Assembly (NCBI GenBank): GCA_963767715.1
Contig: CAVYFA010000007.1
Coordinates: forward strand, 62,001 to 126,000
DNA from: CAVSXS01 sp963767715
Lineage (GTDB): Bacteria > Chloroflexota > Ktedonobacteria > Ktedonobacterales > Ktedonobacteraceae
Direction of reading: 5' to 3'
DNA length: 64,000 nt
The notes beneath the pieces are model-generated. The model did no database searches. It worked only from the letters and a program-made list of their open reading frames with translations, and was not told the origin of the DNA. Position numbers and translations under genes: made by a program. Positions 6,561 through 14,166 of the stretch are shown one piece after another (within the stretch, counting starts at the first letter, position 1; every line of letters begins with the position of its first letter).

Positions 6561-9023
6561 ATGGGCGACCTCTACTTGACATTGCTGGGCCCGCCAGAAG
6601 TGCGCCATGCTGATCAGGTGCTGCTGTTCTCCACGCGCAAGGAACTCGCGCTGCTCATCTACCTGGCGGTGGAAGGCCGCGTCCATTCGCGCAAGAAACT
6701 CTCCGAGCAGTTCTGGCCGGAAGGGGACGCGAGGCATGGCCGGGCAGCCCTTCGCATTTCCCTGCTCCACCTGCGTCATCTGCTGGGTGAGGGCGCCGAT
6801 GTTTTCCCTGTACCTCACCTCCTCATCCAACACGACACCCTCGGTCTTGATCTCACCTCAGCTATCGAACTCGACCTCCATATCCTCCTCGCAGCCTGCA
6901 CGTCGGCGCGTGCGTCGACCCACACGACGCTGACCATGCCGGAAGAGACGCATCGCACCCTGCTTGCCAGGCTCCAACGCGCGATCAGCCTCCCTCGGGG
7001 CGAGTTCCTGGAGGGCTTCTCGCTGCGCGATGCCCCGGCCTTCGACGATTGGGTTCGGTTCCAACGCGAGTACTGGCACCTGCGTATCAATGAGGCCTTC
7101 GACCGCCTCTCCCAGATGCAATTCGAAGCAGGAGAGCTTGAGGCCGCCATTGAAACGGTCAACCGCTGGCTCGTCCTCTCCCCGCTGCACGAGGACGCCT
7201 ACCGGCGCCTGATGCGCTTGTACTTCGCGGCCGGTGACCGGGCTGCTGCGTTGCACGCCTATGACAATTGCCGGGCGAGGCTTGCAACCGGCATGCAGAC
7301 CGAGCCGACCCCAGAAACCGTGGCGCTGGCCAGCCGCATGCGCGCCGTTGCCCCTCCCCGTCGTAAGGAGGCACATACGCCCGCGCTCGCGCTTTCCCCG
7401 GTAGCGTTCCTCGAAGGCCCGCTCCTGGGGCGGACCACCGAGTTGAGTACCTTGATCAAGGTCTACCATACCGCGAAGCCGGGTCAGACACAGGTCGTGC
7501 TCCTGGAGGGGGAGATGGGCATCGGCAAGACACGCCTGGCGACCGAGTTTCTAGCCTGGGCAGAGATGGAGGGTGCAGACGTGCTGCAGGGACAGGCCTT
7601 TGAAACCGGTGGTCACCTGCCCTATCGGCCCGTGATCGAGGCCCTGCGCCCACGCATCGAGCGGGAGAACGCCCCGGACGACCTGCTTTCAGACACGTGG
7701 CTGGCGGAACTCTCGCGACTGCTTCCCGAACTGCGCGACCGCTATCCCGACCTGCCTGACCCTGTCGGGGACAGGTCTGTAGCGCGCAACCGGTTGTTCG
7801 AGGCGGTGGCGCGCCTGGGGCAGTCCCTGGCGGCCCGGACGACGCTCGTCTTGTTCATCGATGATGTGCAGTGGGCCGATGCCGCCTCGCTCGACGTGTT
7901 GCACTACCTCGCACGGCGCTTCGCGGAGAGCGAGACGCCTGCGCTCCTGCTCCTCACACTGCGCATGGGGGAGAGAGCTATGCCGCCAGGGCTCGCCGAG
8001 TGGCGAACTGGTATGGAACGCGCTGTACCACTGACCCGCCTGCAGCCTGGCCCTCTCACCGTCGAGGATATCCTGCGTCTGCTCCAGGCATTCCGTGGAA
8101 AAGTGGGCAAAGATGGTGGGCGAGCAGCGGACCTGGAACGCTTTGGGCAGTGGCTCTTTGCTGAAACAGAGGGACAACCCTTCTATCTGATGGAAACGCT
8201 CAAGGTCTTGCTCGAGCGTGGCGCGCTCGCCTCCCGCCCGAACGAAGAGGGAGGGTGGACGATTGACTTTACGGCTGCCATGGAGCATGAGATGGTGATG
8301 CGTGGGTTCTTCCCGCCCAGTGTGCGCGAGGTCATCGTGGCCCGGCTCGATCGACTTCCGCCCGACGCCTTTGCGCTGCTGGTGGCAGGAGCCGTCCTCG
8401 GCCAGGGAATCACCTTTGGGCGCCTGTGCCAGGTGGCCGATCTCTCTGAGCTTGACGGGCTTTCTGCCCTGGACGAGGTGCTGCATAGCCACCTGCTGCA
8501 CGAGTCGGAGCGCGAAGGGGGAGGCAGAGGGCGCGTAACTGAGGGACGCTACGTGTTCGCGCACGCGAAGATCCGTGCAGTAGTCTACGCTGAAGCGAGT
8601 GAGGCCAGGCGCTCCATCTTTCATCGCAGGGCCCTGCAAGTGTTGCAAGCGGCGGCGGCGCCTGCCGCGGTACTGGCTTACCACGCCCTGGCTGCCGGGC
8701 TTGCAGAACCAGCCTTCCACTGGAGTCTCGCCGCAGGCGATGAGGCCATGCGGTTGGTAGCCGTGCGCGATGCCATCACCTTCTACGAGCAGGCCCGGCA
8801 TCTGCTGACCGAGCCTGTGCAAGCGCTCAGCCTTGAAGCCACGCTTGCCGCGCCGGAGATCGAGCATCTGTACACCCACCTGGGCCGGGCGTATGAACTG
8901 AACGAGGAGCCGGAGCAGGCTCGGATGGTCTACACCTCGCTGCTCGAGTATGCTCAGGACGCACGCCAGCAGGCGATGGAGAGCGCCGCCCTCAACCGCC
9001 TGGCAGCCCTGGCCGCAGAATAG
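6561..9023 (+). CDS. AfsR/SARP-like transcriptional regulator: wHTH-BTAD-ATPase
   Basis: Protein of 820 residues. An OmpR-type winged helix (residues 1-85, FSTRKELALLIYLAVEG and LSEQFWPEGD) is followed by a bacterial transcriptional activation domain (about 100-245, ending LHAYDNCRARLATGMQTEPTPET). Then comes a STAND/AAA-like ATPase with Walker A GEMGIGKT near residue 316 and Walker B LVLFIDDVQWAD near 430. The C terminus has only a short TPR-like region; related regulators are often longer, so the signal-sensing part is compact or truncated. SARP-type N termini bind direct repeats overlapping the -35 box, exactly the kind of site found at four places in the window. AAGGA lies 7 bp before the ATG. 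Confidence 0.88.
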   Translation: MGDLYLTLLGPPEVRHADQVLLFSTRKELALLIYLAVEGRVHSRKKLSEQFWPEGDARHGRAALRISLLHLRHLLGEGADVFPVPHLLIQHDTLGLDLTSAIELDLHILLAACTSARASTHTTLTMPEETHRTLLARLQRAISLPRGEFLEGFSLRDAPAFDDWVRFQREYWHLRINEAFDRLSQMQFEAGELEAAIETVNRWLVLSPLHEDAYRRLMRLYFAAGDRAAALHAYDNCRARLATGMQTEPTPETVALASRMRAVAPPRRKEAHTPALALSPVAFLEGPLLGRTTELSTLIKVYHTAKPGQTQVVLLEGEMGIGKTRLATEFLAWAEMEGADVLQGQAFETGGHLPYRPVIEALRPRIERENAPDDLLSDTWLAELSRLLPELRDRYPDLPDPVGDRSVARNRLFEAVARLGQSLAARTTLVLFIDDVQWADAASLDVLHYLARRFAESETPALLLLTLRMGERAMPPGLAEWRTGMERAVPLTRLQPGPLTVEDILRLLQAFRGKVGKDGGRAADLERFGQWLFAETEGQPFYLMETLKVLLERGALASRPNEEGGWTIDFTAAMEHEMVMRGFFPPSVREVIVARLDRLPPDAFALLVAGAVLGQGITFGRLCQVADLSELDGLSALDEVLHSHLLHESEREGGGRGRVTEGRYVFAHAKIRAVVYAEASEARRSIFHRRALQVLQAAAAPAAVLAYHALAAGLAEPAFHWSLAAGDEAMRLVAVRDAITFYEQARHLLTEPVQALSLEATLAAPEIEHLYTHLGRAYELNEEPEQARMVYTSLLEYAQDARQQAMESAALNRLAALAAE

Positions 9024-9030
9024 TCCTCAA

Positions 9031-9073
9031 TTAACATTTTTTAACGCTTTATTTAACGCTGCGCGGTTACTAT
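9031..9073 (+). promoter_or_regulatory. Direct-repeat promoter downstream of the BTAD gene (site 3)
   Basis: TTAACATT (9031), TTAACGCT (9041-9048), TTAACGCT (9053-9060), then 7 bp and a -10 box TACTAT (9068-9073). The last two repeats are 12 bp apart, as in the other three sites. It reads rightwards into about 500 bp with no convincing plus-strand gene, so it may drive a short RNA or a lost gene. Confidence 0.65.
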
Positions 9074-9532
9074 GCTCTTAGCGACAGATTGTCAGATACC
9101 ATTAAAACGTTGGTCGCACCAGCCGTTAAGGAATTCGCTTCTTAGCGCTACCTGTATCTCACACAAGAAATGGAAGTGGTGCATCCTATTTGCTCCAATA
9201 AGCCAATGAGAAAGTCGGTAAGCGTGTTCTTGCGTTTTGACCCGCAACGTCATGCGAGAAGCTTTTTTGATCGCAGGTCGGTTTGATCTTAAAATGCCGC
9301 TCATAACCTCACTCTCCCATTCGGATATCTTTCCTTGAGTCCTCGCCCAGGTAGCTGCAGCTATCCCTGTTAACAGCAATTCAAGTATACCACTCTCAAG
9401 GGAAAATAGTATCAATTTTCTAAAGTTAAAATTTGGCTGAAGCAATTTATTATTCACCTGTATAAAAATATTATAGTGGAAGTTGCAGACTGGACGGCCA
9501 TATTGATCCCTCAACTGACGACACTACTGGCC
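9074..9532. other. Intergenic stretch without a convincing gene
   Basis: An open minus-strand frame (9092-9514, TTG start, no good RBS) encodes a 140-residue low-similarity protein with segments such as ATWARTQGKISEWESEVM. It looks like a decayed insertion or gene remnant, but I cannot name it. The base composition is more AT-rich than the neighbours. No plus-strand gene follows the promoter at 9068 with a credible RBS. Confidence 0.4.
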
Positions 9533-9536
9533 AAAA

Positions 9537-9576
9537 CCAAAAAAGAACCCGGCAGCAGTTCACTACTACCGGGTTC
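9537..9576 (-). terminator. Rho-independent terminator of the SnoaL-like gene
   Basis: On the minus strand a perfect 8-bp stem (GAACCCGG at 9576-9569 pairing with CCGGGTTC at 9552-9545) is followed directly by a run of T (9544-9539). It lies about 35 bp after the stop of the gene at 9611. Confidence 0.88.
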
Positions 9577-9610
9577 CTCGCCTCTTAGAGGCAAAGGGCT
9601 AGAGGGGCAA

Positions 9611-10060
9611 CTAACGAGCTTGCCCTGGCGTTGGAACCGCGCCGAGCTGTTGCAACAGGCCCAGTGTGTCCATCTCGATCCAATGCTCGACGCTCTTGTC
9701 ATCCACTATGCGGTTGATATCGATCGCCGTACTCGCCACTTTCTTGCCGGTCGGCGGGATGCCCATAAAGGCACCTTGCTGTGTTCCTCGCACAGTCAGA
9801 CGCGCCACAACCTTGTCCCCTTCAGCAATGATGTCCTCAACCGTGAAGTGCAAGTCAGGAAAAGCCGTCAGGTACATGGCGATGGTTTGTTTGGCGCCCG
9901 CGAGACCGCCCGGCGTACCGGGAAGGGCAGCGTGATCGACCTGATCGGGGTCGATGAATTCACCGATGGCCGCCCTATTCTTCTTGTTGAACACTTCATC
10001 ATAGAAACGGCGCACGCTGGCCTTGTTTGTATGAGTTGACATGGGTACTACAGTTGACAT
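9611..10060 (-). CDS. SnoaL-like ester cyclase family protein
   Basis: NTF2-fold protein of 149 residues: VRRFYDEVFNKKNRAAIGEFIDPDQVDH, then AFPDLHFTVEDIIAEGDKVVARLTVRGTQQGAFMGIPPTGK, the hallmark of the SnoaL-like polyketide cyclase/ester cyclase family. Many members have no known substrate. The ATG at 10060 has GAAAGGGA upstream; a second ATG at 10042 lacks one. The mRNA has a leader of about 200 nt that is homologous to the leader of the small gene at 13.7 kb, so expression may be controlled in that leader. A strong terminator follows. Confidence 0.87.
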   Translation of the reverse strand: MSTVVPMSTHTNKASVRRFYDEVFNKKNRAAIGEFIDPDQVDHAALPGTPGGLAGAKQTIAMYLTAFPDLHFTVEDIIAEGDKVVARLTVRGTQQGAFMGIPPTGKKVASTAIDINRIVDDKSVEHWIEMDTLGLLQQLGAVPTPGQAR

Positions 10061-10260
10061 AGAAAATGTTCCCTTTCGGTGTGGTAAGTCAGGGTGTATG
10101 TGCGGTTTCTGGAATTTCAGAGTACCGTGGACCTATCCCTGGCTCCTCGTCAAATTGACAGAGGGGATGTTTATTGGCATTACTGAGATGCTACAGAAGC
10201 AGGGAAATACCGAAGCTGGTCCTGTCAGAAGTAAGAGTGTTGGAGTTACTCTTAGTTCTT
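10061..10260 (-). ncRNA. Candidate structured 5' leader, copy A
   Basis: Transcribed region between the promoter at 10267-10295 and the SnoaL-like start codon. Blocks shared with copy B (13729-13917) are a hairpin with TAAGAGT/ACTCTTA arms, an ACAGAAG...CCTGT block containing TACCGAAGC, and CTCCTCGTCAAATTGACAG, which folds on itself. In copy B the first hairpin has different but still complementary arms (AAGAAGAGT/ACTCTTCTT). I do not recognise a known riboswitch class. Confidence 0.5.
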
Positions 10261-10266
10261 ATTCAC

Positions 10267-10295
10267 AGTATATCACAAAAATTAATAATAGTCAA
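10267..10295 (-). promoter_or_regulatory. Sigma-70-type promoter of the SnoaL-like gene
   Basis: On the minus strand: -35 TTGACT (10295-10290), 17-bp spacer, -10 TATACT (10272-10267). Copy B of the same element has TTGACA, 18 bp and TATACT. Confidence 0.75.
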
Positions 10296-10541
10296 TACAT
10301 AATAAATACTGATATTTCATTCTTTATAGTGAAATCAGGAAAGAATTAGACGGCAGGCTCTTTATTAATACAAACCCACGCGCCTTTGCCATCGATAGCA
10401 AAGCAACCAGAAGCATCACCGAACTTGAGAAAGTGGCCAACAAAGTGGCGCAGATAAAGCTCTATGCTGAGGTATACACTATGACTTATATCATTCTTAA
10501 GTAAAAAATGAGATTGTGTATGATTAGCAAACTTGATAAAT

Positions 10542-10740
10542 ATTGCATTTTCACAAAAAATAGTGTATACTTAGTTTGTATTCTACTCCTTCCCGTGAAC
10601 CATGTCCCACGTATGGAACGATACTCAAAGCACATTCCCCTTTCGGGAGTGCGATGGCGCACATGTCTTCACATTTCCATTCCCCTCGGGGGAACGTGAT
10701 TTCAGGGGGTAGTGAGAATAGAGCAGAAAGGGATATCACT
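10542..10740 (+). promoter_or_regulatory. Promoter and structured leader before a small membrane protein and sufB
   Basis: TTGCAT (10542-10547), 17-bp spacer, TATACT (10565-10570) form a promoter. The following roughly 165 nt contain several hairpins: GCAC...GTGC with TCCC/GGGA inside (10630-10652), GTGCG/CGCAC just after, and TTCCCC-TC-GGGGGAA (10680-10694). The density of hairpins before a 46-codon gene suggests a regulatory leader. The preceding stretch 10310-10540 is AT-rich and holds nothing I can identify. Confidence 0.5.
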
Positions 10741-10881
10741 ATGCCACCATTTATACTCCTGTTACTCGCCTTGTTGTTCTTTGCGTGCGCTTTTGGCTAC
10801 ATGACGTTTCGTCACGAGGTTGAGAGGCGGGCAGGCGTGGCACTCGAAAAGAAACGGAACCAATTCCATGACCGGGTCTAA
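10741..10881 (+). CDS. Small single-span membrane protein, 46 residues
   Basis: ATG at 10741 with GAAAGGGAT upstream. Residues 3-20 (PFILLLLALLFFACAFGY) form one membrane helix, followed by a charged tail (RHEVERRAGVALEKKRNQ). A frame extension upstream exists but lacks an RBS and runs through the structured leader, so the short form is preferred. The stop codon lies in the loop of a small hairpin (GGTCTA-AAAA-TAGACC, 10875-10890), and sufB starts 30 bp later. Function unknown. Confidence 0.55.
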   Translation: MPPFILLLLALLFFACAFGYMTFRHEVERRAGVALEKKRNQFHDRV

Positions 10882-10910
10882 AAATAGACCATGAGACGGA
10901 GTGAATTTTG

Positions 10911-12314
10911 ATGAGTACTCAAGTATACAGTACGGAACAGCAGGCATATGCTCCTGGGTTCCACATGGCCGAAAATTATGTCTTCAAGTCTCAGCGCGGT
11001 CTGAGCAAAAAAGTCGTTGAGCAGATCTCCGAGATGAAGGGCGAGCCGGAGTGGATGCGTCAATTCCGCCTCAAGAGCCTGGCACTCTTCGAGCGACGCC
11101 CTATGCCAACGTGGGGCGCAGACCTTTCCGGGATTGACTTCGACAACATCTACTACTATATCAAGCCGGTCGCGCAGCAGGGGAAAACCTGGGACGATAT
11201 CCCGGCAGACATTAAGGACACCTTTGATCGACTGGGTATCCCGCAGGCCGAGCAGCAGTACCTGGCAGGCGTGACGGCACAGTACGAGAGTGAAGCGGTA
11301 TACCACAAGGTGCGCGAAGACCTGGAGAAACTGGGCGTGATCTTCACCGACATGGATACGGCGCTGCGCCTGTATCCCGACATCATCAAAGCGCACTTCG
11401 GCACCGTTATTCCGCCGTCCGATAATAAATTCGCCTCGCTCAACAGCGCGGTGTGGAGTGGTGGCAGCTTTGTGTATATACCAGAGGGCGTGCGCGTTGA
11501 GATTCCCTTGCAGGCTTACTTCCGCATAAATGCCCAGAACATGGGGCAATTCGAGCGCACCTTGATTATCGCCGCGCCGGGCTCCTATGTCCACTATGTG
11601 GAGGGATGTACCGCCCCGACCTACGCCAGCGACAGCCTGCACAGCGCCGTCGTCGAGATCAAGGTGATGGAGGGTGCGCGCGTGCGCTACACGACCATCC
11701 AAAACTGGTCGAAGAACGTCTACAATCTCGTGACGAAGCGTGCGGCAGCCTACCGGGACGCGACGATGGAATGGGTTGATGGCAACCTCGGCTCGAAGGT
11801 GACGATGAAGTATCCGGCGGTGCTGCTGATGGAGCCGGGGGCGCGTGGCGACATCCTCTCGGTGGCCTTCGCCGGCGATGGGCAACACCTGGACGCGGGA
11901 GCCAAGGTCACGCACCTGGCGCCGCACACCACGTCCCAGATTCTCTCGAAGTCAGTCTCGAAAGGGACAGGTCGGGCCTCGTATCGGGGCCTGGTGCGCA
12001 TCAATCATGGGGCGCATCACACCAGGTCCAGCGTGCGCTGCGACGCATTGCTGCTCGATGAGTACGCGCGCACCGATACCTATCCAACCATCCGCGTCGA
12101 AGAGAACCAGACCGAGGTCGGCCACGAGGCCACCGTCTCGAAGGTGGGGGACGACCAGCTCTTCTACTTGATGAGCCGCGGCCTGGACGAGTCCGAGGCC
12201 TACTCGCTGATCGTCAACGGCTTCATTGAGCCGATCACAAAGGAACTGCCCATGGAGTACGCGGTCGAGCTGAACCGCCTGATCCAGTTGGAGATGTCCG
12301 GCAGCGTGGGCTAA
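10911..12314 (+). CDS. sufB: Fe-S cluster assembly scaffold protein SufB
   Basis: SufB of 467 residues: FKSQRGLSKKVVEQISEMKGEP start region, PTWGADLSGIDFD, SDNKFASLNSAVWSGGSFVYIPEGV, VEGCTAPTYASDSLHSAVVEI, and the C-terminal RVEENQTEVGHEATVSKVGDDQLFYLMSRGL block that carries the conserved cluster-related residues. SufB with SufC and SufD builds Fe-S clusters under stress or as the housekeeping system. Neither sufC nor sufD is adjacent here, which is unusual. ATG at 10911 is preferred over the TTG just before it; GGAG lies 8 bp upstream. Confidence 0.96.
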   Translation: MSTQVYSTEQQAYAPGFHMAENYVFKSQRGLSKKVVEQISEMKGEPEWMRQFRLKSLALFERRPMPTWGADLSGIDFDNIYYYIKPVAQQGKTWDDIPADIKDTFDRLGIPQAEQQYLAGVTAQYESEAVYHKVREDLEKLGVIFTDMDTALRLYPDIIKAHFGTVIPPSDNKFASLNSAVWSGGSFVYIPEGVRVEIPLQAYFRINAQNMGQFERTLIIAAPGSYVHYVEGCTAPTYASDSLHSAVVEIKVMEGARVRYTTIQNWSKNVYNLVTKRAAAYRDATMEWVDGNLGSKVTMKYPAVLLMEPGARGDILSVAFAGDGQHLDAGAKVTHLAPHTTSQILSKSVSKGTGRASYRGLVRINHGAHHTRSSVRCDALLLDEYARTDTYPTIRVEENQTEVGHEATVSKVGDDQLFYLMSRGLDESEAYSLIVNGFIEPITKELPMEYAVELNRLIQLEMSGSVG

Positions 12315-12459
12315 ATCTGTTTTTGCCCCGATCTGGCGAGCAGAAGCCCGGGAGAAACCATGTTCCCGGGAAGGAACCAATCACGATGTCTCCTTACGCA
12401 CTCACTCGTCTCGTACTCAGAGCAAAGCGTTCTCCACATATCCAGCTTGCTAACAAAGA

Positions 12460-12499
12460 AGGGCTGCTCTCCTCCACTGAAATCCCAGAGGGCAGCCCT
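12460..12499. terminator. Long hairpin, possible terminator after sufB
   Basis: AGGGCTGC (12460-12467) pairs with GCAGCCCT (12492-12499), extended by TCT/AGA across a small bulge. There is no clean T-run on either side, so termination is less certain than the fold. A second hairpin with CCCGGGA/TCCCGGG arms lies at about 12347-12372. Confidence 0.45.
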
Positions 12500-12605
12500 A
12501 TCCTTCACCTTGTATTTGGGGTATACTTTTTGTATCTGAGAGGCAGACCACTACCACTGGGCTCGTCTCTTCTATTAGCCGTGTAGATAAAAAGAGAAGG
12601 CATTC

Positions 12606-13463
12606 ATGAGCTTCTTTGATACAGAGGACACCCCTCACTTGACGTTCGAAGCCTTCGCGGCACACCCGTTTTATACCGCGATCAACCGTTCGCTGGTTCA
12701 GCGAGCCCTTGCGCATGTGGTGAGGCGCCCGTCTGGTGCGCCATTGACGATTGTGGACATGGCCTGTGGAACGGGAGCGGTCACGCGGCTGATTGCCGAA
12801 GAACTGATCCGTCAGAAATGCCAGGCGCGCATCATTGCTGTAGACCCATCGGCAGATGCGCTCCGGCTCGCCCGGCAGAGTATCGACGCGAGGGGGATAG
12901 ACACCAGTTTTTTCCAGGGAGATGCCGGCGAGCTTCCCACGCTCGTGCGCGAGGCCGATACCGCTTTCTTCTGCAACGCCATCCACCTCATCGCCGATAA
13001 ACCAGCCACATTCCGGCAGATGGCCGCAATTCTTGCACCTGGCGGGGTCTTTGCCTGCAATAGCGCCTTCTATCAAGGCAGCAGCGACGAGAGCACCGTG
13101 CGCTTTAGCCGGCTCTGGATACGCAGGGCCGTACAGTGGCTACGCAAAACGCATCCAGACGTGCGGCTGTCCCGTGAGGCAAAAGCAATCGCCATGCAGT
13201 GGCTCACTCCAGAGGAGTATCGCAGTCTGCTCGAGGAGAGTGGCTTTAGCAAGGTGGAGTCTGTCCAGGATCTTGTGATGCTGTCACAAGATGGGCTACG
13301 GGACCTTGGGCAGTACTGGCTTTTCATCCAGGGAGCATTACCAGGAATACCGCTGGCGCTGGGAGCCGCAGCGCTCGGCGCGACCGTGTATGAGACATGC
13401 CAGGAACTCGGTATGACCGAGGTGCCGCGTATGTGGTTGCAGATCGTCGCAACGAAGGGATAG
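12606..13463 (+). CDS. Class I SAM-dependent methyltransferase
   Basis: Protein of 285 residues with a Rossmann methyltransferase core: motif I VDMACGTGAVTRL near residue 50, IIAVDPSADALRLA (acidic end of strand 2), GDAGELP, and the APGGVFACNSAF strand. The C-terminal third (residues 200-285) contains a hydrophobic stretch (LPGIPLALGAAALGATVY) perhaps forming the substrate pocket. Substrate unknown. AGAGAAGG precedes the ATG. A hairpin containing the stop codon (13455-13477) closes the gene. Confidence 0.87.
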   Translation: MSFFDTEDTPHLTFEAFAAHPFYTAINRSLVQRALAHVVRRPSGAPLTIVDMACGTGAVTRLIAEELIRQKCQARIIAVDPSADALRLARQSIDARGIDTSFFQGDAGELPTLVREADTAFFCNAIHLIADKPATFRQMAAILAPGGVFACNSAFYQGSSDESTVRFSRLWIRRAVQWLRKTHPDVRLSREAKAIAMQWLTPEEYRSLLEESGFSKVESVQDLVMLSQDGLRDLGQYWLFIQGALPGIPLALGAAALGATVYETCQELGMTEVPRMWLQIVATKG

Positions 13464-13477
13464 CGACGCTATCCCTT
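13455..13477 (+). terminator. Hairpin at the methyltransferase stop codon
   Basis: AAGGGATAG and CTATCCCTT form a perfect stem around a short loop, with the TAG stop inside the left arm. There is no clear T-tract. Confidence 0.4.
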
Positions 13478-13503
13478 CCTAATCCACATCGATCAGATAT
13501 TCC

Positions 13504-13728
13504 TTAAGTGTTCAGTATGTCCTCTGCGTACCTCTGCCAATTCGTGGCGGACATCGCCTTCAGATGTAGCAGTATCCGTTCTCGGATATTTCTCGAGTCG
13601 GGTTGCAGCAGCCTGACATCGAATCTGGTCAGACGCTCAGAGGGTCGGCACGCCCGCCTTTACGGGCACTCTTCATCAACCTGAAATACCACTCCAAGCA
13701 AGCGAATGAGTTGCTTCATTGACCACAT
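13504..13728 (-). pseudogene. Small gene with in-frame stop (22 codons, TAA, then 51 more)
   Basis: An excellent RBS (AAAGGAGG) precedes an ATG at 13728. The frame gives MWSMKQLIRLLGVVFQVDEE and two further residues, then TAA at 13662-13660. The same frame then continues open to 13504 and reads like protein (RFDVRLLQPDSRNIRERI, then a Trp- and Tyr-containing tail). Either a small protein of about 74 residues was cut by a nonsense mutation, or the 22-residue peptide is the product. It is expressed from a promoter and leader homologous to those of the SnoaL-like gene. Function unknown. Confidence 0.5.
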
Positions 13729-13917
13729 ACGGCCTCCTTTTAGCTGTAAGTAAGGGGTGTGTGCGGTTGCTGACGGATCAGATCACCGTTGTCGCATCTC
13801 TTGCTCCTCGTCAAATCGACAGAGGGGATGTTCAGTGGCTTTACACGCTACGACAGAAGTAGCGAAGTACCGAAGCCTGCCCTGTGGGGAAAGAAGAGTA
13901 TGACTCTTCTTGCTCGT
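13729..13917 (-). ncRNA. Candidate structured 5' leader, copy B
   Basis: Homologous to 10061-10260. It keeps the hairpin near the 5' end (AAGAAGAGT/ACTCTTCTT, perfect 9-bp arms around ATG), the ACAGAAG...TACCGAAGC...CCTGT block and the self-complementary CTCCTCGTCAAATCGACAG segment, and ends at the AAAGGAGG of the small gene. Confidence 0.5.
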
Positions 13918-13923
13918 AATTAC

Positions 13924-13953
13924 AGTATAACACAATGAATAAGTGTCTGTCAA
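13924..13953 (-). promoter_or_regulatory. Sigma-70-type promoter of leader copy B
   Basis: On the minus strand: -35 TTGACA (13953-13948), 18-bp spacer, -10 TATACT (13929-13924). It matches the promoter of copy A in kind and relative position. Confidence 0.75.
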
Positions 13954-14166
13954 GTATATTTTAAGTTTTATTGATAAAAATAGTAAAATAAACAAAGTCC
14001 TACCAGGCATCTCGATACATCAGTGTTTTAAGTGAACTGCTGGCTCTGCTCTTCAAAAATGTGACTAAGAGCCATGATATGGTTCATAGAATTGTTTTTT
14101 AGACACGGATGGGATATGCTTTACAAGGCCGTATATCGAGTTGATAAAGAGAGGGAGGACCCGTTA

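Noticed and set aside
7689..8879. 396-codon minus-strand open frame inside the BTAD regulator
   Set aside because: Walker and BTAD motifs are on the plus strand; the antisense frame has no RBS and repetitive high-GC composition.
9092..9514. 140-codon minus-strand frame starting LRDQYGRPV, considered as a MoaA or transposase fragment
   Set aside because: The resemblance is a few residues only and is lost at once; no motif supports either name.
10041..10349. Plus-strand frame of 102 codons across leader copy A
   Set aside because: It overlaps the conserved minus-strand leader and promoter and has no RBS.
10878..11927. 349-codon minus-strand frame opposite sufB
   Set aside because: SufB is unmistakable on the plus strand; antisense shadow only.
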